A stretch of 64,000 nucleotides of DNA, from positions 21,286-85,285 of the forward strand of contig JASBRV010000115.1 in NCBI GenBank assembly GCA_030149295.1, read 5' to 3'. Position numbers and translations under genes: made by a program. The notes beneath the pieces are model-generated. The model was not told the origin of the DNA, made no database searches, and saw only the letters and a program-made list of their open reading frames with translations. The DNA is from Bacteriovoracales bacterium. Lineage in GTDB: Bacteria > Bdellovibrionota > Bacteriovoracia > Bacteriovoracales > Bacteriovoracaceae. Positions 55,572 to 64,000 of the stretch are shown here, piece after piece. How positions within the stretch are numbered: position 1 is the stretch's first letter; each line of letters begins with the position of its first letter.

Positions 55572-56177
55572 TTAAAGTCTAAGGCCTTTAGCCTCTTTTC
55601 CTCTAACTTTTGCAATATGCTCAGCTGATCTTAAATCAGAAAGAGCCTTAAAAGTCGCTTTAACAACATTATGTGGATTAGTTCCTCTAAGTGACTTAGT
55701 AAGAACATCTCTCACTCCGGCGAGCTCAAGAATAGCACGACATGCGCCTGCAGCCTTTACACCAGTACCTTGAGCAGCTGGCTTAAAAAGAATCTTTCCT
55801 GCGTCAAACTCTCCAAGGATCTCGTGAGGAATGGTTCCCCCATCGAGAGGCACATGGATGAGGTTCTTTTGAGCAGATTGAGTTGCTTTTCTAATCGCCT
55901 CAGGAACTTCCTTAGCTTTACCAAGACCGAAACCTACACGACCCTTTTTATCTCCAACAATCATCAAGGCTGAGAAAGAGAATCTACGACCACCCTTAAC
56001 AACTTTGGCGACGCGATTAACAGCAACAACTCTCTCTTCAAATTCAGGAGCTACAGCAGGAGCCTTTTTACGAGGAGCCTGTTGACGTCTTTTTCCTTTC
56101 CCTTCAGATTTCTTTTCCGTCGCTTCAGCTTTAACTTCAGTATTTTCTTGTGCTTCAGTTTTATTTTCTTCGCTCAT
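55572..56177 (-). CDS. rpsE: 30S ribosomal protein S5, with Lys/Glu-rich N-terminal extension
   Basis: Decoding-fidelity protein of the small subunit. The canonical part starts near [31 protein letters not shown] and contains [13 protein letters not shown] and [27 protein letters not shown]. About 45 residues precede it (Glu/Ala/Lys-rich, ending [12 protein letters not shown]), roughly 35 more than in E. coli. The start is ATG 56177 with GAGG 6 nt before it; the in-frame TTG four codons earlier overlaps that site. Confidence 0.96.
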   Translation of the reverse strand: MSEENKTEAQENTEVKAEATEKKSEGKGKRRQQAPRKKAPAVAPEFEERVVAVNRVAKVVKGGRRFSFSALMIVGDKKGRVGFGLGKAKEVPEAIRKATQSAQKNLIHVPLDGGTIPHEILGEFDAGKILFKPAAQGTGVKAAGACRAILELAGVRDVLTKSLRGTNPHNVVKATFKALSDLRSAEHIAKVRGKEAKGLRL

Positions 56178-56192
56178 ATCTTTCCTCAAGGA

Positions 56193-56567
56193 TTAAACTT
56201 GAATTCCATTTTCTCTAATTGAGTCCGCAAGGGCTGCAACAACACCGTGGTATTTATAACCAGCTCTATCGAATACAACCTTAGTTATATTTTTACCTTT
56301 TAGACCCTCAGCTATTTTGGCTCCAACGAGCTTAGCACCATCTTTATTGGCTTTGGCTTCAACTCCATTCTTACCAAAGGTCTGAACAGAGAATAGAGTC
56401 TTGCTTGCTTCGTCATCAATAACCTGTACAAAGAGGTTTTTACTAGACTTAGTGATACAAACCCTTGGTCTTTCACCATCTCCAACTAGAGTCTTTCTCA
56501 AAGAGAGTTTTCTTCTTAGTCTTTTTCGAGCTGAGTCGCTTTTTAGTTTTCCGTTTGGCTTTCTCAT
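56193..56567 (-). CDS. rplR: 50S ribosomal protein L18
   Basis: 5S rRNA-binding protein, 124 residues, with RKRLRRKLSLRKTLVG, RPRVCITKSSKNLFVQVIDD, VVFDRAGYKYHGVVAALADSIRENGI. Normal length and place between rplF and rpsE. Confidence 0.98.
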   Translation of the reverse strand: MRKPNGKLKSDSARKRLRRKLSLRKTLVGDGERPRVCITKSSKNLFVQVIDDEASKTLFSVQTFGKNGVEAKANKDGAKLVGAKIAEGLKGKNITKVVFDRAGYKYHGVVAALADSIRENGIQV

Positions 56568-56591
56568 ATTACTACCCTAACCTTTTACCGC

Positions 56592-57131
56592 TTACTTCTT
56601 GCCACCGGTCTTACCAGCTTTTCTAATAATATGCTCATCAGCATACTTAACACCTTTACCTTTATAAGGCTCTGGTGGTCTGAATGAGCGAACCTTTGCA
56701 GCTACGAAACCAACAAGTTCTTTGTTCGCACCTGAAATATCAATAATGTTTTTATTAACCTTCGCTGATACTCCCTCTGGAAGGGTGTATTCAATAGGGT
56801 GAGAGTAACCAAGGTTAAGAGTAAGTTTATTTCCACTTACAGCAGCCTTATAACCGACCCCATTGTACTCAAGTGACTTTGTAAACCCAGTTGTCACACC
56901 AACAACCATGTTGTTGATAAGTGTTCTTGCTGTTCCCCACATTGAAATCGACTTCTTTGATTCATTTACAGGAGTAACAAGAACTTCTTTGTCTTTTAAT
57001 TCAATGTTTACGCTATCAGCAAATGTATACTCTAATTGTCCGTTTGGACCTTTAACGCTTACACTTAAGCCATTCACTTTAACTTCAACTTTGTCTGGTA
57101 CACCAACAGGCAATTTTCCAATACGTGACAT
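56592..57131 (-). CDS. rplF: 50S ribosomal protein L6
   Basis: A 179-residue protein with the opening MSRIGKLPVGVPDKVEVKV, VKGPNGQLEYTF, GVGYKAAVSGNKLTLNLGYSHP and the closing RSFRPPEPYKGKGVKYADEH. Canonical place after rpsH. Confidence 0.98.
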   Translation of the reverse strand: MSRIGKLPVGVPDKVEVKVNGLSVSVKGPNGQLEYTFADSVNIELKDKEVLVTPVNESKKSISMWGTARTLINNMVVGVTTGFTKSLEYNGVGYKAAVSGNKLTLNLGYSHPIEYTLPEGVSAKVNKNIIDISGANKELVGFVAAKVRSFRPPEPYKGKGVKYADEHIIRKAGKTGGKK

Positions 57132-57158
57132 TGTTATATCCTCATTTTTTAGTAGTGA

Positions 57159-57542
57159 TTACCATACACTACAAAGTACTTCACCACCGATTTTCTTAGC
57201 CTTAGCATCTCTTGTACTCATTACACCTTGTGATGTAGAGATAACAGAGATACCCAGTCCACTTAAAATTTTAGGCATTTCTCTATAACCACGATACTGT
57301 CTCAGACCTGGCTTTGAGTATCTTTCAAGCCCTACGATTGCATCATCTTTAAATAGAACTTTAATTTTAATATCAGCTTTATCTTTAGCAATAATTTTGA
57401 ATGAACGAATGTAACCCTCATCTTTCAATACTTTACATACGTTTGCCTTAAGCTTACTCGCTGGAAATTCAACACGATCGTGACCTGCCTGAAGGGCATT
57501 TCTCATTCTTGTTAACATATCTGCAATAGGATCTGTCATCAT
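57159..57542 (-). CDS. rpsH: 30S ribosomal protein S8
   Basis: Binds central-domain 16S rRNA. The 127-residue protein has DPIADMLTRMRNALQAGHDRVEFPASKLK and the closing GISVISTSQGVMSTRDAKAKKIGGEVLCSVW. Two adjacent ATGs are possible; the first is 9 nt from GGAG and is kept. Confidence 0.98.
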   Translation of the reverse strand: MMTDPIADMLTRMRNALQAGHDRVEFPASKLKANVCKVLKDEGYIRSFKIIAKDKADIKIKVLFKDDAIVGLERYSKPGLRQYRGYREMPKILSGLGISVISTSQGVMSTRDAKAKKIGGEVLCSVW

Positions 57543-57559
57543 AATACTATTCTCCGTCC

Positions 57560-57865
57560 TTACCAGCTTGACTTAGTTACACCAGGAATCATCCCTCTTA
57601 GGGCCAATTCTCTGAATTGAATTCTCGATAAACCAAAAGCTCTATAATATCCACGTGAACGTCCAGTAAGCTCACAACGGTTTCTTACCCTGTTTTCACA
57701 TGCGTTTCTTGGAAGAGACTGAAGCTTAAGTTGTGCTTCAAATCTTTCTTCTTCAGAAAGCTTTTCATCTCTAACTTTTTTTCTAAGCTCTTTTCTTAAA
57801 GAAAGTTGCTTTTCAGATTGCTTCTTTCTTCTCTCGTTTTTCACGACTTGTGCTAATCTTGCCAT
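57560..57865 (-). CDS. rpsN: 30S ribosomal protein S14, long zinc-free form
   Basis: The 101-residue form ends [38 protein letters not shown]. It lacks the paired CxxC motifs of the short zinc form, unlike the zinc-binding L36 of this cluster. Place between rplE and rpsH is canonical. Confidence 0.98.
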   Translation of the reverse strand: MARLAQVVKNERRKKQSEKQLSLRKELRKKVRDEKLSEEERFEAQLKLQSLPRNACENRVRNRCELTGRSRGYYRAFGLSRIQFRELALRGMIPGVTKSSW

Positions 57866-57876
57866 CTCAATTCACC

Positions 57877-58416
57877 TTATTTTCTGAAAGGCATGCCAAA
57901 GTGAGTTAGTAGCTCACGGCCTTCTTCATTATTCTTTGCTGTTGTTACAATAGAGATTCCCATACCTCTAACTTTATCGATCTTGTCGTAGTTGATCTCA
58001 GGGAAAATAATTTGCTCTTTAAGCCCAAGAGTGTAGTTGCCCTTTCCATCGAAAGCTTTATTGGAAACTCCACGGAAGTCACGGACTCTTGGTAGAGAGA
58101 TTGAAATCAATCTATCAAGAAACTCATACATCTTTTCGCCACGAAGTGTAACCGATGCACCAAGCGCCTGCCCCTCTCTAACTTTAAAAGAAGCAATCGA
58201 TTTTTTCGCTTTCGCTGTAACCGCTCTTTGTCCCGTGATAGCAGCAAGATCATTCTTAATACTATCGACAACCTTAGAGTTAGTTACACAGTCTTTAGTT
58301 ACACAGTTAACGATAACTTTTTCAACTTTTGGAATTTCATTTGGATTACTGTAACCAAACTTATCCTGCATTGCTTTTTTAATTTCGCTATCGTATTTTT
58401 CTCTTAATCTGCTCAT
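57877..58416 (-). CDS. rplE: 50S ribosomal protein L5
   Basis: 5S rRNA-binding protein, 179 residues from ATG 58416 ([12 protein letters not shown]). Motifs: [40 protein letters not shown]-like [18 protein letters not shown] and [15 protein letters not shown] lies 5 nt before this ATG; the longer frame runs back into rplX and is not conserved. Confidence 0.97.
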   Translation of the reverse strand: MSRLREKYDSEIKKAMQDKFGYSNPNEIPKVEKVIVNCVTKDCVTNSKVVDSIKNDLAAITGQRAVTAKAKKSIASFKVREGQALGASVTLRGEKMYEFLDRLISISLPRVRDFRGVSNKAFDGKGNYTLGLKEQIIFPEINYDKIDKVRGMGISIVTTAKNNEEGRELLTHFGMPFRK

Positions 58417-58433
58417 AATAGCCTCAATATCCC

Positions 58434-58745
58434 TTAGCTGAGTACGCTTCCGCAAGCGACCGCAACTCTAACCTTCTTACCGTCTTTGTTTTCAATTCTT
58501 ACTCTAGTTCCCTTTTTAGTCTTAGGGCTAACAACAGCAATATTAGAAACGTGAAGAGGTCTCTCAACTTCCGCGAAGCCACCTTGTGGGTTCTCTTGAG
58601 AAGGCTTAAGAGCTTTTTTGACCATGTTTATGCCAGTAACGATCACTTCATTTTTCTTGCTATTGATTTTGACTACGGAACCAGTTTTACCTTTGTCTTT
58701 CCCTGCAATTACAATAACTTCATCATTCACTTTTAGCTTTTGCAT
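58434..58745 (-). CDS. rplX: 50S ribosomal protein L24
   Basis: Assembly-initiator protein, 103 residues, with a KOW motif in [44 protein letters not shown] and [14 protein letters not shown]. Between rplN and rplE as usual. Confidence 0.98.
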   Translation of the reverse strand: MQKLKVNDEVIVIAGKDKGKTGSVVKINSKKNEVIVTGINMVKKALKPSQENPQGGFAEVERPLHVSNIAVVSPKTKKGTRVRIENKDGKKVRVAVACGSVLS

Positions 58746-58765
58746 ATCTCAACCTTTTAATAACC

Positions 58766-59134
58766 TTATAGTACTTCTGGTGCTAAAGAGCAGATCTTAG
58801 TAAAGTTTCGACCACGAAGCTCTCTTGCAACAGGCCCAAAAATACGTGTTCCAACAGGCTCATTATTTGGATTCAAAATAACAACACTGTTTTTATCAAA
58901 ACGGATATAAGAACCATCTTCTCTACGTAGAGGATAAGAAGTCCTTACGATTACCGCTTTCTTAACATCACCTTTCTTAATCTTCCCACCAGGAAGAGCT
59001 TGTTGAACGGCAACAACAATAATATCTCCAAGTCCGGCACTCATTCTTTTTGAGCCACCAAGTACCTTTACACACTTAACGACTTTGGCACCTGAATTAT
59101 CTGCTACATCTAGCTTACTTTGCATCTGGATCAT
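58766..59134 (-). CDS. rplN: 50S ribosomal protein L14
   Basis: A 122-residue protein starting [20 protein letters not shown], with [33 protein letters not shown] and [17 protein letters not shown] lies 8 nt before the ATG. Confidence 0.99.
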   Translation of the reverse strand: MIQMQSKLDVADNSGAKVVKCVKVLGGSKRMSAGLGDIIVVAVQQALPGGKIKKGDVKKAVIVRTSYPLRREDGSYIRFDKNSVVILNPNNEPVGTRIFGPVARELRGRNFTKICSLAPEVL

Positions 59135-59169
59135 GATTTTATCTCCGCAACCACTTTAACTTTTAATTC

Positions 59170-59421
59170 TTAGTTAATACTAAGGAGCTCCCACTTCTTC
59201 TTCTTTGAGTAAGGACGAGATTCAATAATTGTCACTCTATCCCCTGCCTTAGCTTTATTATCAATGTCATGGGCATGGTACTTTTTAGATTTAGAGACGA
59301 ACTTATTATAAGTTCTGTGCTTGAATCTTCTTACTACGTTTACGACAATCGTTTTATCGTTAACGTCGCTAACTACAACACCATAAAGTTTTCTTTTAAA
59401 TTTTGTGTTTTCAACAGTCAT
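59170..59421 (-). CDS. rpsQ: 30S ribosomal protein S17
   Basis: An 83-residue OB-fold protein with [40 protein letters not shown] and [24 protein letters not shown]. Correct neighbours. Confidence 0.98.
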   Translation of the reverse strand: MTVENTKFKRKLYGVVVSDVNDKTIVVNVVRRFKHRTYNKFVSKSKKYHAHDIDNKAKAGDRVTIIESRPYSKKKKWELLSIN

Positions 59422-59437
59422 CTTACGTACCCTACTC

Positions 59438-59635
59438 TTACTTCTTAGAAGCTTTCGCTGTTAATAGCTTTGCAATATTTTTCTTAGCAGCCTTTAGCTT
59501 GTGTGGCTTTTCTAAACCAGCAGTAGATTTTTCCATTTTCATGGTGAAGATCTCTCTTCTAATCTCACTAACCTTGGCGTCTATCGCAGCAGCATCTAAG
59601 TCTTTAATTTCACTATATTTCATAACGTCAGCCAT
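59438..59635 (-). CDS. rpmC: 50S ribosomal protein L29
   Basis: A 65-residue two-helix protein near the exit tunnel. It reads [20 protein letters not shown] after a short MADV start, then [20 protein letters not shown] and KKNIAKLLT. Between rplP and rpsQ. Confidence 0.96.
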   Translation of the reverse strand: MADVMKYSEIKDLDAAAIDAKVSEIRREIFTMKMEKSTAGLEKPHKLKAAKKNIAKLLTAKASKK

Positions 59636-59654
59636 ATCTTCCTCTCAGTCGCTC

Positions 59655-60083
59655 TTAGTTAGTAGCGGCTTCAGCTGTAGCCTTTTTAATAATCTTTGTT
59701 TTCACAGGTAACTTGTAACAAGCTAGCTGAAGTGCTCTTTTTGCAAGCTCATGGTCTAAGTGACTGATTTCAAAAAGAACACGACCTGGTTTTACAACAG
59801 CTACCCAACTATCTGGTGACCCTTTACCTTTACCCATTCGGACTTCAGCAGGCTTCTTAGTAAGGACTTTATCTGGGAAGATCTTAATCCATACGTTACC
59901 ACCACGCTTAATTTTACGGGTCATAGCAATACGAGCAGCTTCAATTTGGCGGTTCGTTATATACCCGCATGATGTTGCCTGTATAGCAAAATCACCGAAG
60001 GTTATAGTATTTCCACGATAGGCCTTACCTTTCATACGACCTTTCTGTTGTTTACGCCATTTTACCTTTTTGGGACTAAGCAT
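59655..60083 (-). CDS. rplP: 50S ribosomal protein L16
   Basis: A 142-residue protein near the A site, starting [19 protein letters not shown], with [40 protein letters not shown] and [15 protein letters not shown]. Canonical place. Confidence 0.99.
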   Translation of the reverse strand: MLSPKKVKWRKQQKGRMKGKAYRGNTITFGDFAIQATSCGYITNRQIEAARIAMTRKIKRGGNVWIKIFPDKVLTKKPAEVRMGKGKGSPDSWVAVVKPGRVLFEISHLDHELAKRALQLACYKLPVKTKIIKKATAEAATN

Positions 60084-60123
60084 TTTCTACCTCAACTAAA
60101 CTATTTTCATTTTAACGATTTAC

Positions 60124-60753
60124 TTACTTGTAAATCTCTCCCTTATATACCCAAACTTTCACACCAATAATCCCATAAGTCGTTTGGGCTTCAGCCGTAT
60201 TGTAATCAATATCAGCTCTAAGAGTGTGAAGAGGTACTTTTCTTTCAGAGTATCCTTCAGCACGCGCCATTTCTGCACCACCAAGACGGCCAGCAGTTCT
60301 AACACGGATACCTTTAACACCAGCTCTAAAAGCTGATTGGATAACTTTTTTCATTGCTCTACGGAAAGCCACACGTTTCTCAAGTTGAGAAGCGATATTT
60401 TCCGCAATAAGTTTTGCATCTGCATCAGGTCTCTTAACTTCAGCAATATTGAAAATAAGAGTTCCACCGGTAAGTTTCTTAAGGTCATTTCTGATCTTTT
60501 CGATCCCAGCACCTTTTTTACCGATCGCAACACCTGGTTTTGCCGTATATACAGTTACTTTTACTTGATCAGAAGTTCTTGCGATATCTACGCTAGCAAC
60601 CGAAGCATTCTTCATGTTCTTTTCGATATACTTTCTGATAGCAAGGTCTTCTTGAAGAGTTTTCGCATAGGTAGCTTTGTCAGCGTACCAGTTAGAATTC
60701 CAACCCTTAATATAACCTAATCTGAACCCATATGGATGTACTTTCTGTCCCAT
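60124..60753 (-). CDS. rpsC: 30S ribosomal protein S3
   Basis: A 209-residue protein with MGQKVHPYGFRLGYIKGWNS, a KH domain (VYTAKPGVAIGKKGAGIEKIRNDL) and the C-terminal GRLGGAEMARAEGYSERKVPLHTLRADIDYNTAEA...GIIGVKVWVYKGEI. Slightly short because it lacks a long tail. Confidence 0.99.
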   Translation of the reverse strand: MGQKVHPYGFRLGYIKGWNSNWYADKATYAKTLQEDLAIRKYIEKNMKNASVASVDIARTSDQVKVTVYTAKPGVAIGKKGAGIEKIRNDLKKLTGGTLIFNIAEVKRPDADAKLIAENIASQLEKRVAFRRAMKKVIQSAFRAGVKGIRVRTAGRLGGAEMARAEGYSERKVPLHTLRADIDYNTAEAQTTYGIIGVKVWVYKGEIYK

Positions 60754-60761
60754 AATATTTC

Positions 60762-61097
60762 CTATGCTTCCTTCATCTCAACTGTAACGTGACTAGTTCT
60801 TTTTCTTACTCTAAAAGCGCGACCTTGAGCTCTTGGTTGAATCCTCTTAAGAGTAGGTCCTTCGTTTGCAAATACAGTGCTAATAACTAAGTTATCAATA
60901 TCGTATTTCTCAGAGTCAGCAGCAATCGCTAATCCACTATTGATAAGTTTCGTAAGCATAATAGCGATTTCTTTTTTCTCAGAGAAACGAAGAATCTTAA
61001 GAGCTTCTGATGCTTTCTTATCTCTAATAAGATCGCATACCTGTCTTACTTTTCTAGGTGCAATTCCAACTCTACTGTTTTTTACTACAATGGCCAT
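60762..61097 (-). CDS. rplV: 50S ribosomal protein L22
   Basis: A 111-residue tunnel protein with VGIAPRKVRQVCDLIRDK, ALKILRFSEKKEIAIMLTKLINS and the loop GPTLKRIQPRAQGRAFRVRKRTSH. 8 bp before rpsC. Confidence 0.98.
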   Translation of the reverse strand: MAIVVKNSRVGIAPRKVRQVCDLIRDKKASEALKILRFSEKKEIAIMLTKLINSGLAIAADSEKYDIDNLVISTVFANEGPTLKRIQPRAQGRAFRVRKRTSHVTVEMKEA

Positions 61098-61123
61098 GAT
61101 CAGCCTCTCCTATTAATCAACTT

Positions 61124-61402
61124 CTACTTTTTCTTTTTGTCTGCACCATGACCGTTAAAAGTACGTGTCAGGGCAAATTCGCCAAGCTTGTGTCCAATCA
61201 TATTGTCAGTCACGTATACAGGAATGAACTTCTTCCCATTGTGAACAGCAAAAGTAAGACCGATAAATTCGGGAACAATTGTTGAACGACGTGACCAAGT
61301 TTTAATTACTTTGTTTGACTTATTTGCATCGTCAGCGGCTGCCATAACCTTATTCATAAGTGACGTGTCTACAAATGGTCCTTTTTTAAGTGAACGGGCC
61401 AT
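61124..61402 (-). CDS. rpsS: 30S ribosomal protein S19
   Basis: A 92-residue protein starting [19 protein letters not shown], with [53 protein letters not shown] core. Normal length and position. Confidence 0.98.
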   Translation of the reverse strand: MARSLKKGPFVDTSLMNKVMAAADDANKSNKVIKTWSRRSTIVPEFIGLTFAVHNGKKFIPVYVTDNMIGHKLGEFALTRTFNGHGADKKKK

Positions 61403-61419
61403 ATTAGCTTCTCCCTAAA

Positions 61420-62244
61420 TTACTTTCTACGCTTTACGATGTAGCGGTTAGTTCTCTTATTCTTTCTAGTTTTGTAACCTTTAGTAGGTGTACCCCAAGG
61501 AGTAACTGGGTGACGACCACCTGAAGTTCTCCCTTCACCACCACCATGTGGGTGATCAATTGGGTTCATAGCAACACCACGAACACCAGGACGAACACCA
61601 AGCTTTCTTCTAGCACCCGCTTTACCAAGATTACGCTTCTCATGGTCAAGATTACCCACCTGACCAATAGTAGCTCTACAATTTTCTCTTACTCTTCTAA
61701 GCTCACCAGAAGGCATTCTAAGAAGAATCTCATTTCCTTCTTTTGCCATGACCTGCACGTAAGCACCTGCTGAACGAGCCATTTGTCCACCAGCACCAGG
61801 GTAAAGCTCTACATTGTGAACGAGAGTACCAACTGGAATGTTCTTAAGAAGCTTAGAGTTTCCTACTTTGATATCGGCTTCAGCTGATGAGATAACTTGA
61901 TCACCAACTTTAAGACCCTGTGGAGCTAAGATGTAAGTCTTAAGCCCGTCTGCGTACGAAATCAAAGCAATATTACATGTTCTGTTTGGATCATATGAAA
62001 TTGCCTTAACTGTTGCAGGAATATCTTCTCTGTTTCTTTTGAAATCAATGACACGATAGCGTCTCTTAACACCACCACCCTTATGACGAGTAGTAATACG
62101 ACCAGCATTATTTCTACCAGCCTTTGACTTCATTGGGGCAATGGCAGACTTCAATACTTTTGCATTCTTTGTTAAGTCAGCACTGTTTACAACTGCTTTT
62201 TCTCTTGAAGATGGAGTTGTTGGCTTAAATTTTTGAATACCCAT
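61420..62244 (-). CDS. rplB: 50S ribosomal protein L2
   Basis: A 274-residue peptidyl-transferase-centre protein with [37 protein letters not shown], and the signature [26 protein letters not shown]. Ends in the basic [13 protein letters not shown]. Confidence 0.99.
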   Translation of the reverse strand: MGIQKFKPTTPSSREKAVVNSADLTKNAKVLKSAIAPMKSKAGRNNAGRITTRHKGGGVKRRYRVIDFKRNREDIPATVKAISYDPNRTCNIALISYADGLKTYILAPQGLKVGDQVISSAEADIKVGNSKLLKNIPVGTLVHNVELYPGAGGQMARSAGAYVQVMAKEGNEILLRMPSGELRRVRENCRATIGQVGNLDHEKRNLGKAGARRKLGVRPGVRGVAMNPIDHPHGGGEGRTSGGRHPVTPWGTPTKGYKTRKNKRTNRYIVKRRK

Positions 62245-62269
62245 TTCTCTTTCCTTATCTCAAGACTTC

Positions 62270-62560
62270 TTAAACGCCTTTAAAAAACTCAATCTTTTGA
62301 CCTTCTGCCAACTGAACATAAGCCTTCTTAGTCTTAGTAGATTTTTTTACAAATCTCCCAGCTCTTTTAAGCTTACCTGGTAGAATACTAGTCTTAACGT
62401 TAAGAACTTTTACGTCATAGAGAGTTTCAACAGCATTTTTAATTTGGTTTTTATTAGCTTTTAAATCAACGATAAAACCATACCTATTAGTCTCTTCACC
62501 AATGATTGATGTCTTTTCTGTAATAAGTGGTTTTTTTAGTACTTCTTCTAACTGAGCCAT
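62270..62560 (-). CDS. rplW: 50S ribosomal protein L23
   Basis: A 96-residue protein at the tunnel exit with KKPLITEKTS, YGFIVDLKANKNQIKNAVETLYDVKVLNVKT and LKRAGRFVKKSTKTKKAYVQL. 2 bp after rplD. Confidence 0.98.
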   Translation of the reverse strand: MAQLEEVLKKPLITEKTSIIGEETNRYGFIVDLKANKNQIKNAVETLYDVKVLNVKTSILPGKLKRAGRFVKKSTKTKKAYVQLAEGQKIEFFKGV

Positions 62561-62562
62561 AA

Positions 62563-63180
62563 CTACACCAATCTATTAAGCAATGTTTCCAATGCTTGTT
62601 TTTCAATTACTAAATTCTCATATTTAACTGCAGCATAAACACTAAAGTGATCAACAGAGAGTGCAGCTGCTTTTTCAAGGTTACGAGCAGCTTTTAAAGC
62701 TGGATCATTCTTGTCTTGAGTTACAACAAGAGCAGGTAGAAGACCTTTGTCTGTTAAAGTCTTAAACATCTCTTTTGTCTTTCCGTTTGAATCAAACTTT
62801 TCAACTACAGTAAGCTTACCTGCTTGAAGCTTATCAGCAATAATTGACTGAAGAGCAACTTTGGTAACTTTCTTGTTTACTTTTTGATCGTAGCTTCTTG
62901 GAAGTGGACCAAAAACTCTAGCACCACCAACCATAAGGCCTGATCTGTTCGTACCCTGACGAGCACGACCTGTGCCTTTTTGCTTAAATGGCTTAGCACC
63001 ACCACCGCTTACAAAGGCTCTCGTCTTGGTAGAGTGAGTTCCTTGTCTACGACCAGCAAGAGTAGCTTTTACTACTTGGTGTACTGTAGCTTCTTTAATA
63101 CTTTCCGCAGTTAATTCAACATTTGTTGAAAGTTTTCCTGCATCTTCGAATTTTGAGTTAAGAACCGTTATATCAGTCAT
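62563..63180 (-). CDS. rplD: 50S ribosomal protein L4
   Basis: A 205-residue protein with HQVVKATLAGRRQGTHSTKTRAFVSGGGAKPFKQKGTGRARQG (tunnel loop) and GGARVFGPLPRSYDQKVNKK. In many bacteria L4 represses its own operon through the leader upstream of rpsJ; that region is outside the window. Confidence 0.98.
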   Translation of the reverse strand: MTDITVLNSKFEDAGKLSTNVELTAESIKEATVHQVVKATLAGRRQGTHSTKTRAFVSGGGAKPFKQKGTGRARQGTNRSGLMVGGARVFGPLPRSYDQKVNKKVTKVALQSIIADKLQAGKLTVVEKFDSNGKTKEMFKTLTDKGLLPALVVTQDKNDPALKAARNLEKAAALSVDHFSVYAAVKYENLVIEKQALETLLNRLV

Positions 63181-63202
63181 CGCTTTTTCCTCTTAACCTG
63201 TC

Positions 63203-63910
63203 TTATTGTTTCTTTACTGCTTTTGAGATTTTTACCCAGCTATTTTTAGAACCAGGAACAGAACCTCTTACAAGCATGTAACCTTTGTCAGCATTAACCT
63301 CAACAACTTGAAGGTTTTGAACTGTCTTAACTTCACAACCCATGTGACCAGGCATTTTCTTATTTTTCCAAACTCTACCAGGAGTCGCTCTGTTACCAAT
63401 AGAACCACCAGTTCTATGGAACTTTGACCCGTGAGACATTGGACCACCAGCAAAATTATATTTCTTAATTACACCCTGAAAACCTTTACCTTTAGACTTT
63501 CCAGTCACATCAATAAATGTTTGAGGGGCGAAAGCAGAAAGAGATACCTCTTTACCAAGAGCATCGGCTGAGACGCCTTCAGCTTTAATTTCAGCAAACT
63601 TAGTAAGGCCAAGCTTTACATTGGCTTTGGCAAGTCTTCCTTTAGTAGGTTTGTTTACAAGCTTGTCTTTTTTAGCTTGGTAGCCTACCTGGTAAGCTTC
63701 GTAACCATCTGTATCAACTGTTTTCACTTGAGTAATGTAGTTTGGCTCAAGCTTGATAACTGTTACAGGAACATGGTTTCCAGCCTCGTCAAAAATACGA
63801 GTCATTCCAGCTTTAATACCGTAAAAGGAAGATAATTCTACAGCAGCTGCTGTATTCTCATTAGAAGTGTTTTCCGCAGTCTCTTCGACTGACTTCGTTT
63901 CTTCGGTCAT
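63203..63910 (-). CDS. rplC: 50S ribosomal protein L3 with acidic N-terminal extension
   Basis: Early-assembly protein near the peptidyl-transferase centre. The normal L3 begins at about residue 28 (FYGIKAGMTRIFDEAGNHVPVT) and shows FIDVTGKSKGKGFQGVIKKYNFAGGPMSHGSKFHRTGGSIG. About 27 Glu/Thr/Asn/Ala-rich residues precede it. GGAGG lies 4-5 nt before the ATG at 63910 and no alternative ATG has such a site, so the extension appears real. First gene of the cluster inside the window; rpsJ is not visible in the last 90 bases. Confidence 0.97.
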   Translation of the reverse strand: MTEETKSVEETAENTSNENTAAAVELSSFYGIKAGMTRIFDEAGNHVPVTVIKLEPNYITQVKTVDTDGYEAYQVGYQAKKDKLVNKPTKGRLAKANVKLGLTKFAEIKAEGVSADALGKEVSLSAFAPQTFIDVTGKSKGKGFQGVIKKYNFAGGPMSHGSKFHRTGGSIGNRATPGRVWKNKKMPGHMGCEVKTVQNLQVVEVNADKGYMLVRGSVPGSKNSWVKISKAVKKQ

Positions 63911-63922
63911 TCATCCTCCACA

Positions 63923-63946
63923 GCATCACCCTGACTTCAGGGATGC
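63923..63946 (-). promoter_or_regulatory. Leader hairpin just before rplC
   Basis: On the minus strand GCATCCCTGA and TCAGGG-TG-ATGC pair as a 10-bp stem with a 2-nt bulge and a tight AG loop (5-bp plus AAGT loop if opened). It ends 13 bp before the ATG, next to the GGAGG site. No U-run follows, so it is not a terminator. It may be a translational control element for rplC or an end of an upstream transcript. Confidence 0.5.
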
Positions 63947-64000
63947 GTGCATGGGTTAATAATTTAATATGGGACCTAAGCCCCTGACTTTATTTAGTAC

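Noticed and set aside
1..64000. CRISPR arrays, insertion sequences, prophage genes, rRNA genes
   Set aside because: No regularly spaced repeats beyond the single 33-bp duplication, no transposase or integrase reading frame, and no rRNA-like sequence were seen.

Overview
The window looks like core chromosome from a low-GC, Gram-negative predatory-type bacterium of the Bdellovibrionota, most likely the Bacteriovorax/Halobacteriovorax side of the group. This is inferred from gene content and protein style, not from a search. Pointers are an LolA/LpoA-like/NagZ/MreB envelope, a run of FHA-domain proteins next to a TadC-like protein, and a response regulator with a long acidic linker. A propionyl-CoA carboxylase and methylmalonyl-CoA mutase pair is also present. 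No insertion sequence, prophage, CRISPR array or rRNA gene is visible, and the only RNA gene is tRNA-Pro(TGG).

Layout. 1-8.3 kb: a 5'-truncated lytic transglycosylase, then smc-lolA on the minus strand, two small unknown secreted proteins, a Bax-inhibitor-1 family membrane protein, a 33-bp tandem repeat and tRNA-Pro. 8.3-10.4 kb: rph-rdgB and a divergent birA-like ligase. 10.4-18.5 kb: a minus-strand signalling cluster running TadC, DUF192, three FHA membrane proteins, a PP2C phosphatase and a response regulator, with no Ser/Thr kinase. 18.6-23.4 kb: a minus-strand envelope group, AMP nucleosidase (with a histone-H1-like lysine tail), mreB, a PilZ-like protein, a lipoprotein and nagZ. 23.4-27.7 kb: an unlisted 36-codon very basic protein with a good promoter, an HPr-kinase-like P-loop protein, a GT2 glycosyltransferase and an LpoA-like lipoprotein. 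27.8-32.7 kb: grpE-dnaK-dnaJ and hemW. 32.8-42.2 kb: an M16 protease, methylmalonyl-CoA mutase with its MeaB chaperone, and agmatinase plus arginine decarboxylase. 42.2-50.2 kb: hflKC behind a biotin-dependent acyl-CoA carboxylase operon, a sigma-54 activator and a TlpA-like thioredoxin. 50.2-64 kb: the S10-spc-alpha ribosomal supercluster from rplC to rplQ, with secY, adk, infA and rpoA but without rpsD.

How the genes fit together. The carboxylase (with BirA to biotinylate it) and the mutase/MeaB give propionyl-CoA to succinyl-CoA, apart from the epimerase, which is not here. SpeA and SpeB make putrescine from arginine. GrpE/DnaK/DnaJ form a chaperone operon with a heat-shock-like promoter. 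MreB, NagZ, the transglycosylase and the LpoA-like protein cover wall growth and recycling.

The most unusual sequence-level points are these. All seven convergent gene junctions overlap or abut, three of them sharing a 4-bp palindromic stop. Two genes (the carboxylase transferase and the TlpA-like gene) start immediately after a terminator-like hairpin whose 3' arm carries their only Shine-Dalgarno-like sequence. A tiny basic protein gene has its promoter framed by repeated boxes. The alpha operon has lost rpsD. The phospho-signalling cluster pairs three FHA proteins with a phosphatase.
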